Assembly (NCBI RefSeq): GCF_013466605.1
Contig: NZ_CP059162.1
Coordinates: 5,890,001-5,954,000, forward strand
Direction: 5' to 3'
DNA length: 64,000 nt
Source of the DNA: Pseudomonas chlororaphis subsp. aurantiaca
GTDB lineage: Bacteria > Pseudomonadota > Gammaproteobacteria > Pseudomonadales > Pseudomonadaceae
Part shown: piece after piece, positions 1 to 7,269 of the stretch
Position numbering within the stretch: position 1 is the stretch's first letter
Layout of the letters: each line of letters begins with the position of its first letter
Notes under the pieces: model-generated
Databases searched by the model: none
Told to the model about the DNA's origin: nothing
Seen by the model: only the letters and a program-made list of their open reading frames with translations
Made by a program: the position numbers and the translations under genes

Positions 1-808
1 AGTGGTAGCGAAAGGCTTGGCGGTGAATCTTGAAGCCTCGACGCTTATACAACTGGAGCACGCCCATGTCAGGCTTGAGCGGGTGATCGGTAATCGCATC
101 TCTGCTCATCTCCAGTAGTGGCGTGAGATTGCGACCACTTCTGGCAGCGATCAGCAAAAGGTAGACCGTCATAGCTGCGGCCTCGCTCCCACCAGGCAAA
201 TTACCGGAGCGGATCATGTCTAAGTCCTTCAGGAGCGCTATCAGCAAGCGCTCGATCTCGCCCTGCGTGAATGCCTGATGACCAACATACGCTCTGTCTG
301 CGTTCGGAAATGGGATTTGGGGAAACACGCCAATCCCGAGTTGCCCAGCGCGAACACGGTTCATCAAGACTGTTTTTGTTGTGTTGTAGATGGCCCGCGC
401 CGATGTGACTGAGATTGTTCCCTTACCTCTTGCTGGCTGTTTCTTCAGCCATTCCGTGTAGCGTTCAACTGTGCGCGGTATTATGTCGGCGAGGCACCCT
501 ATGACGCGCCCCTTACCCGATTCAGCGTCGAGGTACTTGAACCAGTAACGCATACCAGAGGCACAAAGGTTCAGTACGGTCGCTTGGCTGACCCCCGACG
601 ATTGGATTTCGTGGACGGCCTCGTACAACTGACGTGAGAGCAATTGTCTTGTGGCTGGCTCGATCGCTCCCGGCACCGATACCCACTGCGCGAAGTCGAA
701 CACCCTCGTTCCCACGCAAATCGTCATGTCACCAAGTGGTTTTTTTGCTGTTTCAATCGAGATGATGGTTTCTGGCTGCATGCCATAGCTTTTTCTGGGT
801 CTAGCCAT
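1..808 (-). CDS. gmtZ: Second tyrosine recombinase of a mobile island (GmtZ-like), partial, runs off the left edge
   Basis: The minus-strand frame is open from ATG at 808-806 to the window edge, giving the first ~269 residues. It begins MARPRKSYGMQPETI. The N-terminal half looks like a SAM-like core-binding region (an ERYTEWLKK helix near residue 120). The tail reads LLIAARSGRNLTPLLEM, the usual place of the first catalytic Arg in tyrosine recombinases. Its ATG lies inside the stop of the upstream recombinase gene (8-nt overlap), so the two are translationally coupled. Two coupled recombinases of different size at an island end resemble GmtY/GmtZ of gamma-mobile-trio elements. This name rests on recall of the family, and the catalytic C-terminus lies outside the window. 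A Tn554-like or other recombinase set is the alternative. Confidence 0.6.
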   Translation of the reverse strand, partial: MARPRKSYGMQPETIISIETAKKPLGDMTICVGTRVFDFAQWVSVPGAIEPATRQLLSRQLYEAVHEIQSSGVSQATVLNLCASGMRYWFKYLDAESGKGRVIGCLADIIPRTVERYTEWLKKQPARGKGTISVTSARAIYNTTKTVLMNRVRAGQLGIGVFPQIPFPNADRAYVGHQAFTQGEIERLLIALLKDLDMIRSGNLPGGSEAAAMTVYLLLIAARSGRNLTPLLEMSRDAITDHPLKPDMGVLQLYKRRGFKIHRQAFRYH

Positions 809-1994
809 GTGCACTCCCAAGCAAGTCCAACTCTTCCTGATATGTATTCAGTTCCGAGTTTTCCATGAGATCAATACAGTGAAGATAGATGCTAGTCGTT
901 TGGACGCTGCTGTGGCCCAGTCGATCTCGAACCCAGGCAAGCGCTTGCCCCATGGCCGTGCGCTGCGACTGGTGGAGTAGTTCGAAAGTAGCAAAGGTGT
1001 GTCTCAGCATGTGCGGGGTAACCTTGAACATTACGCGAGGTTTTTTTCCCGACCAAAGTCGTCTGTACGCATTGTTCAAGCCTTTTTCACTGAAAGGATG
1101 ACCATCTCTGTTTAAGAAAACGAGTTGAATCCCAGAGCGGCTTGTAGTGCGACCAGCCTTGGCCCTGAATGCTCCCTCAGCGAAGCTCAGATAGTCGAAA
1201 AGCTCCCGCATAACGTGCCAACCGATGAAGACTGTCCTAGGTTTTGAATTCTTCAGCAGCATGTCCGATGGGCTGAGATCAACACGAATGCGCTTCCGTA
1301 CATCGAGCCCTGTCGGGTCAAAAACATACTTGGTAGGAAATGTCCTGCATTCTTCATTGCGAAGGCCAGTTTGAAGCATCAGCACCGTCATCAATCGAAG
1401 CGTTTTATTTGTGCATGCCTGAATCAAGAGCTTGGCTTGTTCAAGCGACAGAAGTTTAGGCGGCTCGCGAAAGACCTTCAGCCGAAGGTCGTCGCCATCT
1501 GTCACCTTGGCTGCGTGTGCATGCCTCAAGAAGCCCTGATTGTTCCCGGCAACAAATTTCGGTGAGGCATCCCAAGGAACGGAGCTAATGCGGCCTTGTT
1601 TATGCGCCCATTGATAGAACCCCATGAGGCATGTCAGGCGCTGATTCACAGTGCTCGGTTTTATGGCCCTCAAGCCCGTTGATGGACTTGTCAGGGAGAT
1701 TGACCAGTTCCGGTACGCGGCAAGATTGCTTACGGCGGATCGAGCGTGCCCCGCGATAGGGACATGAGCCCAATCGAGGGCGTTTGCCTCCAGCCATGAG
1801 AAGTAGTCGTACAGTGCCTCGCCGTGATTTCTCCATGTCTTGGGGCTACGCGTCTTGCCTCGTTCCAGCGCCAGATACATAAGGTAATCGTTTGCCGGCT
1901 CTACCAACTCCATTTGCCCGTCCAGCAGGAAAGGAATTCCAATATAAGGCTGTGTTAGCAGAACGAAACTGTTATCGGTGAACAGTAGCCTCAT
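801..1994 (-). CDS. gmtY: Tyrosine recombinase at island end (GmtY-like)
   Basis: A 397-residue site-specific recombinase. The catalytic set is visible: Arg212 in QTGLRNEE, His328 and Arg331 in HMLRHTFAT, His361 in LGHSS and the nucleophile Tyr370 in TSIYLH. An N-terminal core-binding domain occupies about residues 30-150. The start is ATG at 1994, only ~70 nt from the truncated phuT, so this is the first gene of the mobile element. It overlaps the next recombinase gene by 8 nt. Family and catalytic class are certain from the motifs. The specific gamma-mobile-trio assignment (GmtY) is inference from size, order and coupling. It presumably mediates insertion or excision of the island. Confidence 0.8.
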   Translation of the reverse strand: MRLLFTDNSFVLLTQPYIGIPFLLDGQMELVEPANDYLMYLALERGKTRSPKTWRNHGEALYDYFSWLEANALDWAHVPIAGHARSAVSNLAAYRNWSISLTSPSTGLRAIKPSTVNQRLTCLMGFYQWAHKQGRISSVPWDASPKFVAGNNQGFLRHAHAAKVTDGDDLRLKVFREPPKLLSLEQAKLLIQACTNKTLRLMTVLMLQTGLRNEECRTFPTKYVFDPTGLDVRKRIRVDLSPSDMLLKNSKPRTVFIGWHVMRELFDYLSFAEGAFRAKAGRTTSRSGIQLVFLNRDGHPFSEKGLNNAYRRLWSGKKPRVMFKVTPHMLRHTFATFELLHQSQRTAMGQALAWVRDRLGHSSVQTTSIYLHCIDLMENSELNTYQEELDLLGSAHG

Positions 1995-2039
1995 GGTTCA
2001 TACCACTCATTGAGTACTGAGAGATCCTTTCTCTCTAAG

Positions 2040-2807
2040 CTAATGAATCATAGGCGCTCTGTCTGTAACAGAAATAGGGTTACCCTGCTTGAACAGCGCG
2101 GCGCGGGCCGTCTCACCGCTCAGGCTGCGATCGGCAAACACCAGCACGTCAGGGTTGAGTTCGGCCAACGACTCCGTGGAAAAGGGTTTGTAACCCGTGT
2201 GGGTGGCAAGATTGCGTCCACCCGCCTGCTGCAACAGCCAGTCGGCAGCGGTGTCCTTGCCGGCAATCAGAGGTTTGCCACCCGCATGCCCGAGCAACAG
2301 CAGCACACCCGGCGGCGCCTGCTTTTTCCGGGCCTGGCTGACCCAGGCCTGCTGCTGATCCAGTTGCTGCTTATATTGCTCGAACAGTTGCGTCGCCTTG
2401 TCTTCGCTGCCCAGCAACTTGCCCAGATGCTGCAGGTTGCCCTGCAGGGTCGGCAGGTCGGCCTGGGCCGAGAACAGCTCGACCTGCACCCCGGCGCTGC
2501 GCACCTGCCAGAGCACCGGCGGCGGCCCCATCTCTTCGGTACCCACCAGAATCTGCGGACGCAGGCTGAGAATGCCTTCCGCCGACAGCTGGCGCTGATA
2601 ACCGATACTCGGCAGCTTTTTCAAGGATTCGGGATGCTGGCTGGTGGTGTCCACGCCCACCAGCTTCGACTCGGCGCCCAGCGCGCTCACCCATTCGGAC
2701 AGGGCGCCGCCGGCGCTTACCCAGCGTTGTGGTAACTCGGCCGCCGCAGCGGCATGACTGGCCAGAAGTCCGACACAGAGCGCGATTGCGCGGGCACTCG
2801 AACGCAT
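2040..2807 (-). pseudogene. phuT: Haem ABC-transporter substrate-binding protein, 3' end cut off by island insertion
   Basis: The product is a periplasmic haem-binding protein of the PhuT/HmuT family, feeding the inner-membrane haem importer. The 255-residue frame starts with a signal peptide (about residues 1-23, ending AAAAE). It carries family stretches such as LVGVDTTSQHP, GYQRQLSAEGILSLRP and LAELNPDVLVFADRS. The homologous part stops after ALFKQ (about position 2087). The last ~14 residues are read from island DNA and end at a TAG. Full-length members are roughly 290-300 residues, so about 45 C-terminal residues of the C-lobe are lost. The remainder of phuT and the permease and ATPase genes would lie beyond the island, outside the window. 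Haem uptake through this locus is probably broken. Confidence 0.8.
2062..2086. repeat. Two tandem short palindromes at the island/phuT junction
   Basis: Positions 2062-2072 (TCTGTAACAGA) and 2076-2086 (AGGGTTACCCT) are each an 11-nt inverted repeat around one central base. They are 3 nt apart and share a GTWAC core. They sit exactly where phuT homology stops, next to the recombinase gene. They are candidate recombinase-binding or attachment-site arms. The function is inferred and the exact crossover is unknown. Confidence 0.45.
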
Positions 2808-2915
2808 AAAGGTATTCCTTCAGAGAGTGGGCCCACGGAAGCCGCCGTGCATGTGACATGCCCTGCAACCCAGGCATCGAAATGAGCAAGCGCCCCACGA
2901 GCGAAGAGGCTATTT

Positions 2916-2934
2916 GATAATTGTTTGCATTTGA
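2916..2934. promoter_or_regulatory. Fur-box-like sequence upstream of phuT
   Basis: GATAATTGTTTGCATTTGA is an imperfect inverted repeat resembling the 19-bp Fur box. It lies 108 nt upstream of the phuT start and 85 nt before the Rieske gene on the other strand. Iron repression of haem-uptake genes by Fur is established in Pseudomonas. The site call is by eye. Confidence 0.5.
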
Positions 2935-3019
2935 CCGTCAAGCACAGACATGTTTCATCAAGCGCCCGCAGGAAAACTGTGACAGCCTGAGCCCAGAGCC
3001 GTCGGTTACGAGGATAGAC

Positions 3020-3337
3020 ATGAAGTTTCTTTGCGCCCCCGGCGATCTGCCGGAGGCTTCCAGCCGAGGTTTCAACCTCGAAGGCCAGCCACTTTTCGCG
3101 GTGCGCCGCGATCGACAGGTCTACGTCTACACCAACCGCTGCCCCCATCGTGGGGTCGCCCTGGAGTGGCAGCCCGATCAGTTCCTCGATCCCAGCGCCA
3201 GCCTGATTCAGTGCGCCACCCACGGCGCGCTGTTTCTGATCGAAAACGGCGAATGCGTGGCCGGCCCTTGTGCCGGGCAATCCCTGACGGCCATCCCCTG
3301 CCGGGAAGACAGCCAGGGCGTCTGGGTTCAGATCTAG
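3020..3337 (+). CDS. Small Rieske [2Fe-2S] protein
   Basis: A 105-residue, essentially single-domain Rieske ferredoxin-like protein. Ligand motifs are CPHRGV and, further on, CATHGALF (Cys-X-His and Cys-X-X-His pairs). It lacks a signal peptide and membrane anchor, so it is cytoplasmic. The start at 3020 (MKFLCAPGD) is preferred over the upstream in-frame ATG at 2921, whose extra 33 residues show no family similarity and overlap the Fur-box region. It is convergent with sfsA, whose stop lies at the same place (3334-3337). It may be an electron-transfer partner, but no partner oxygenase is adjacent and the substrate is unknown. Confidence 0.8.
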   Translation: MKFLCAPGDLPEASSRGFNLEGQPLFAVRRDRQVYVYTNRCPHRGVALEWQPDQFLDPSASLIQCATHGALFLIENGECVAGPCAGQSLTAIPCREDSQGVWVQI

Positions 3338-4047
3338 CCGTTGAGCAATACGTCCAGACGACGGTCGATGCACACTTCCTCGGCGGTCAAGCTTACTCCG
3401 TAGGCCAGTACCTCGACCCCGGACGCCACCGCCTCACGCAGCGCTGCGGCATAACCGGGGTCGATCTCTTCGGCCGGTCGCACCGCCTCGACACCCGACA
3501 GGTTGACGCAATACAACTGCACCGCCCGGATACCGTCACGCGCCAGGCAGGCCAACTCCCGCAAATGCTTGGCGCCACGCTGGGTCACCGCGTCCGGAAA
3601 TGCCGCAACCGCGGAGCCGTCGAAGCCCAGGGTGACGCTTTTGACCTCGACAAACGCCGGGACGTCCAGGTAGTCCAGGCGGAAGTCGATACGGCTGTTT
3701 TCCTGGCCGTAGGACACTTCCCGCTTGAGCGCGGTAAAACCATTCAACTCAGTGATCACCCCGGCGCGCAGGGCTTCTTCCACCAGCGTGTTGGCCCGCG
3801 CCGTGTTGACGCAAGCCAGCCGCCCCTGAGGCGTTTCGCTGATTTCCCAGGTCCCGGGCAATTTGCGCTTGGGGTCATTGGAACGGCTGAACCAGACCTG
3901 CCCACCCTCGACCATGCAATTGAACATGGAGCCGGTGTTGGGGCAGTGAATGGTCAGCAACTCGCCGCCAATGGTCTCGATATCGGCGAGAAAACGCTTG
4001 TAACGACGGACCAGGCGACCTTCTTCGAGGGGAGGATGAAAACGCAT
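3334..4047 (-). CDS. sfsA: SfsA DNA-binding/sugar-fermentation-stimulation protein
   Basis: A 237-residue SfsA-family protein, matching the usual ~235. Family segments include [29 protein letters not shown] near residue 40, and FVEVKSVTL, an acidic nuclease-like motif. E. coli SfsA binds DNA and influences maltose genes; its biochemical role is poorly defined. The start at 4047 is chosen because homology begins there and the ATG overlaps the TGA of the aminotransferase gene (ATGA), making a two-gene operon. A longer frame reaching 4212 has no family match. Confidence 0.9.
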   Translation of the reverse strand: MRFHPPLEEGRLVRRYKRFLADIETIGGELLTIHCPNTGSMFNCMVEGGQVWFSRSNDPKRKLPGTWEISETPQGRLACVNTARANTLVEEALRAGVITELNGFTALKREVSYGQENSRIDFRLDYLDVPAFVEVKSVTLGFDGSAVAAFPDAVTQRGAKHLRELACLARDGIRAVQLYCVNLSGVEAVRPAEEIDPGYAAALREAVASGVEVLAYGVSLTAEEVCIDRRLDVLLNG

Positions 4048-5219
4048 CAGCCTTGCCAGCTCCGCAGGCCACGGGCAATCCGTTCCACCGCTTCCTGCAG
4101 GCGTGGCAGGCTCTGGGTGTAGGCGAACCGGACGTGGTGCCCGGCCTGATGGCGACCGAAATCCAGCCCCGGGGTAAAGGCAATATGCTCGGTCTCGAGG
4201 AAGTGCCGGCAAAAGGCAAAGGCATCGCCGCCGAAAGCGCTGATATCGGCATACAGATAAAACGCCCCTTCCGGCTCCACGGCGATGCCAAAGCCCAGCT
4301 CGCGAAGGGCTGGCAAGAGGAAATCGCGGCGCCGCTGAAACTCGTTGCGGCGCTCTTCCAGGATGCTGATAGTGTCTGGCTCGAAGCAGGCCAGAGCGGC
4401 GTACTGGGCCATGCTCGGGGCACTGATATAGAGGTTCTGCGCCAGTTTCTCCAACTCGCCGACCGCCGCCTGCGGCGCCACCAGCCAGCCCAGGCGCCAG
4501 CCAGTCATGCCGAAATATTTGGAAAAGCTATTCAGGACAAAGGCGCCGTCATCGACTTCCAGCACGCTGGCGGCATCGCAGCCGTAGGTCAGGCCGTGGT
4601 AGATCTCGTCCACCACCAGATGGCCGTTACGCGCCTTCACCGCGGCCGACAACCCCGCCAGTTCGTCGCGGGTGAGCAGGGTCCCGGTGGGGTTGGCCGG
4701 CGATGCCACCAGGGCGCCGACGCTGTCCTGATCCCAGTAACGCTCCAGCAGATCCGGCGTCAGTTGATAACGCACGTCCGGTCCGACCGGCACCAATTGC
4801 GCCGCGCCTTCCACCAGGCGCAGGAAGTGCCGGTTACAGGGGTAGCCCGGGTCGGCCAGCAGCCAGTGCTTGCCTGGGTCGACCAGCAGGCTACTGGCCA
4901 GCAGTAACGCACCGGAACCACCGGGCGTGATCATGATGCGCTCGGGGTCGATGTCCAGCCCGTAGCGCTGTCGATAGAAACCGGAGATGGCCGTGCGCAG
5001 CTCAGGGATCCCACGGGCGGCGGTGTAGCGGGTCTTGCCCGCCTCCAGGGCGGCCTGCCCGGCCTTGATGATCGGCTCAGCCGTGGTGAAGTCCGGTTCA
5101 CCGATTTCCAGGTGAATCACATCGTGCCCGGCCGCTTGCAGCTCATTGGCGCGGGCCAGCAGGGCCATCACGTGGAAAGGTTCGATAGCGCGACTGCGCG
5201 CACTGTAGGGCTGAGCCAT
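4047..5219 (-). CDS. PLP-dependent class I/II aminotransferase
   Basis: A 390-residue fold-type I aminotransferase. Visible are EIGEPDF near the N-terminus, the ASPANPTGT loop, VDEIYHGL (the PLP-binding Asp) and [16 protein letters not shown], which holds the Schiff-base Lys. FAYTQS near the end carries the substrate-carboxylate-binding Arg region. It is cytoplasmic. The substrate cannot be read from sequence; relatives are annotated as aspartate- or alanine-type aminotransferases. It is the first gene of an operon with sfsA through an ATGA overlap. Confidence 0.9.
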   Translation of the reverse strand: MAQPYSARSRAIEPFHVMALLARANELQAAGHDVIHLEIGEPDFTTAEPIIKAGQAALEAGKTRYTAARGIPELRTAISGFYRQRYGLDIDPERIMITPGGSGALLLASSLLVDPGKHWLLADPGYPCNRHFLRLVEGAAQLVPVGPDVRYQLTPDLLERYWDQDSVGALVASPANPTGTLLTRDELAGLSAAVKARNGHLVVDEIYHGLTYGCDAASVLEVDDGAFVLNSFSKYFGMTGWRLGWLVAPQAAVGELEKLAQNLYISAPSMAQYAALACFEPDTISILEERRNEFQRRRDFLLPALRELGFGIAVEPEGAFYLYADISAFGGDAFAFCRHFLETEHIAFTPGLDFGRHQAGHHVRFAYTQSLPRLQEAVERIARGLRSWQG

Positions 5220-5555
5220 TAGCCTTCCTTCATTGAAGTGAGCAAAAAACCGATTCTACCCAACCCCGAAGACAAGGGAGAGCCCAAGGCCTTCGAGCAC
5301 CCGCCATCCCTTCATTAAAGAAGGCCGACAGCAGGCCCAGGCTTGGCTAAAATCATTAATTGACCAGGCCCCCGAACAGACCAGGTCGGGCGGCATCGAC
5401 CTTTGCAAGCGCCGCGGGACGCGGGCTCGACAACCGGGAGTAGCGCCGTCCGATTTGATCTGGTAAGTTCGCCCGCTTGCAGTCGCAGGGCCGGCATGTG
5501 TCGGTGATGGAGCAATCCTGCGCAATGGATTACATGAGTAGAGGCGGTCCATTTC
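5220..5555. other. Intergenic region before dksA
   Basis: 336 nt between the divergent aminotransferase and dksA genes. No gene is seen. It should hold the dksA promoter and leader. AT-rich patches occur near 5347-5362, but no -35/-10 pair could be assigned with confidence. Confidence 0.5.
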
Positions 5556-5996
5556 ATGCCCACCCAAGCAAAGCAACAGAATCAATCGATCAGCGGCTTC
5601 GAGCCCTATGTTGAAACCGCGGGCGAAGAGTACATGGGCAAGCCCATGCGCGAGCACTTCACCAAGATCCTGAACAAGTGGAAACAGGACTTGATGCAGG
5701 AAGTCGACCGCACTGTTGATCACATGAAAGACGAAGCAGCCAACTTCCCCGATCCGGCCGACCGTGCCAGCCAGGAAGAAGAATTCAGCCTGGAACTGCG
5801 CGCCCGCGACCGTGAGCGCAAGCTGATCAAGAAGATCGACAAGACGCTGCAACTGATCGAAGACGAAGAATACGGCTGGTGCGAATCCTGCGGCGTCGAG
5901 ATCGGTATTCGCCGCCTGGAAGCCCGTCCTACCGCCGACATGTGTGTCGACTGCAAGACCCTGGCGGAAATCAAGGAAAAACAAGTCGGCAAGTAA
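5556..5996 (+). CDS. dksA: RNA polymerase-binding transcription factor DksA
   Basis: A 146-residue DksA that works with ppGpp on RNA polymerase in the stringent response, for example to repress stable-RNA promoters. The coiled-coil region carries the tip motif Asp66-X-X-Asp69-X-Ala71, which enters the secondary channel. The zinc finger is intact, with Cys109, Cys112, Cys130 and Cys133. Length and sequence are typical of the canonical zinc-containing form. It is monocistronic, with a strong terminator 15 nt after the stop and gluQ beyond, as in other pseudomonads. The tRNA promoter near 56.9 kb, with its GC-rich discriminator, is the kind of target it controls. Confidence 0.98.
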   Translation: MPTQAKQQNQSISGFEPYVETAGEEYMGKPMREHFTKILNKWKQDLMQEVDRTVDHMKDEAANFPDPADRASQEEEFSLELRARDRERKLIKKIDKTLQLIEDEEYGWCESCGVEIGIRRLEARPTADMCVDCKTLAEIKEKQVGK

Positions 5997-6011
5997 TCGC
6001 CAGCTTGAACG

Positions 6012-6044
6012 AAAAACGGAGCGTGCGAACGCTCCGTTTTTGTT
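6012..6044 (+). terminator. Rho-independent terminator of dksA
   Basis: The stem AACGGAGCG/CGCTCCGTT with a 6-nt loop is flanked by A- and T-runs and followed by TTTTTGTTT. Confidence 0.93.
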
Positions 6045-6121
6045 TCCGCCGTGTAAGCCCCTGAAGTCCTATCGCGAGCAAGCTTCACTCCCAGGGGATC
6101 AGACCAAGTAACATCCTGCCC

Positions 6122-7015
6122 ATGAATACCTCGACCTCTTCCTACATCGGGCGCTTCGCCCCAACCCCCAGCGGGCACCTGCATTTCGGCTCGCTGGTCG
6201 CCGCCCTGGCCTCCTACCTCGATGCCCGCGCCGTTGGCGGCCGCTGGCTGTTGCGCATGGAAGACCTTGATCCGCCTCGGGAAGAGCCCGGCGCCCAGGC
6301 AGCTATCCTCAAGGCCCTGGAAAGCTACGGCTTCGAGTGGGACGGCGAAATGGTCCGTCAAAGCGAGCGGCACGCGGCCTACGCCGAAGTCCTCGACCGC
6401 CTGTTCAACCAGGGCCTGGCTTACGCCTGCACCTGCTCGCGCAAGCAACTGGAGCCCTACCACGGCATTTATCCGGGCCTGTGCCGCAATGCCGGACACA
6501 GCCAGGAAGATGCCGCCATCCGCTTGCGCGTGCCGGAGCTGGAATATCGCTTCACCGACCGGGTCCAGGGCGAATTCCGCCAGCATCTGGGGCGGGATGT
6601 CGGCGACTTCGTGATCCGCCGCCGCGACGGTCTCTACGCCTATCAACTGGCGGTGGTGCTCGACGACGCCTGGCAAGGGGTGACCGATATCGTCCGCGGC
6701 GCCGACCTATTGGACTCCACCCCCCGCCAGCTGTACCTGCAGGAGCTGCTCGGCCTGCCGCAGCCGCGTTACCTGCATGTGCCGCTGATCACCCAGCCGG
6801 ATGGGCATAAACTGGGCAAATCCTACCGTTCCCCGCCGCTGGCCGCGGACCAGGCCACACCACTGCTGCTGCGCGCCTTGCGCGCCCTGGGGCAGAAAAC
6901 CGACAGCGAAATGGTCCATGCCAGCCCTCGGGAAGTGCTGAGTTGGGGCATCGAACACTGGGATGCTTTACTGATCCCACGCACACTGAGCGTGCCCGAG
7001 GCGCAAATACCCTGA
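6122..7015 (+). CDS. gluQ: Glutamyl-Q tRNA(Asp) synthetase
   Basis: A 297-residue paralogue of the glutamyl-tRNA synthetase catalytic domain that attaches glutamate to queuosine-34 of tRNA-Asp. It has the HIGH-like PSGHLHFGSL, zinc-ligand Cys residues in CTCSRKQL and YPGLCRN, and the degenerate KMSKS-like HKLGKSYR. It lacks the C-terminal anticodon-binding domain, as expected. It lies between dksA and the cbr genes, the standard Pseudomonas context. Confidence 0.96.
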   Translation: MNTSTSSYIGRFAPTPSGHLHFGSLVAALASYLDARAVGGRWLLRMEDLDPPREEPGAQAAILKALESYGFEWDGEMVRQSERHAAYAEVLDRLFNQGLAYACTCSRKQLEPYHGIYPGLCRNAGHSQEDAAIRLRVPELEYRFTDRVQGEFRQHLGRDVGDFVIRRRDGLYAYQLAVVLDDAWQGVTDIVRGADLLDSTPRQLYLQELLGLPQPRYLHVPLITQPDGHKLGKSYRSPPLAADQATPLLLRALRALGQKTDSEMVHASPREVLSWGIEHWDALLIPRTLSVPEAQIP

Positions 7016-7092
7016 CGCCCCTTGCAGGTTGGCGCCCATCCGTTACCATCGCCGCACGTTTTCGGGCACGCACACAATAAAGAGAGGCCGAG

Positions 7093-7269
7093 ATGTACAT
7101 CTATCGCTTGGTCCTGCTGCTGGTAGTGGGGATCTATCTGTTCTCCCCCGCCATCATGGATTGGTGGATCGATGCTACGGGCGCCTGGTATCGCCCGTAT
7201 CTGCTCTGGCTGATCCTGATCGTCGTGACCTTCATCCTGCAGAGCCAAAAAGATGCCGATGAGCTTTAG
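7093..7269 (+). CDS. cbrX: CbrX-like small membrane protein overlapping cbrA
   Basis: A 58-residue protein starting MYIYRLVLLLVVG, with two predicted membrane helices (about residues 4-22 and 38-52) around a short WWIDATGAWYRP loop. It was read directly from the sequence. A purine-rich GAGAGGCCGAG precedes the ATG. Its 3' end overlaps the cbrA start by 17 nt in another frame, a sign of translational coupling. A small ORF here is conserved in pseudomonads and has been named cbrX. Its role in CbrA expression is known only as coupling. Confidence 0.85.
   Translation: MYIYRLVLLLVVGIYLFSPAIMDWWIDATGAWYRPYLLWLILIVVTFILQSQKDADEL

Noticed and set aside
6061..6105. TCGCGAGCAAGCTTC fragment resembling a REP half
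   Set aside because: Only one arm is present, so it is not called as a repeat.
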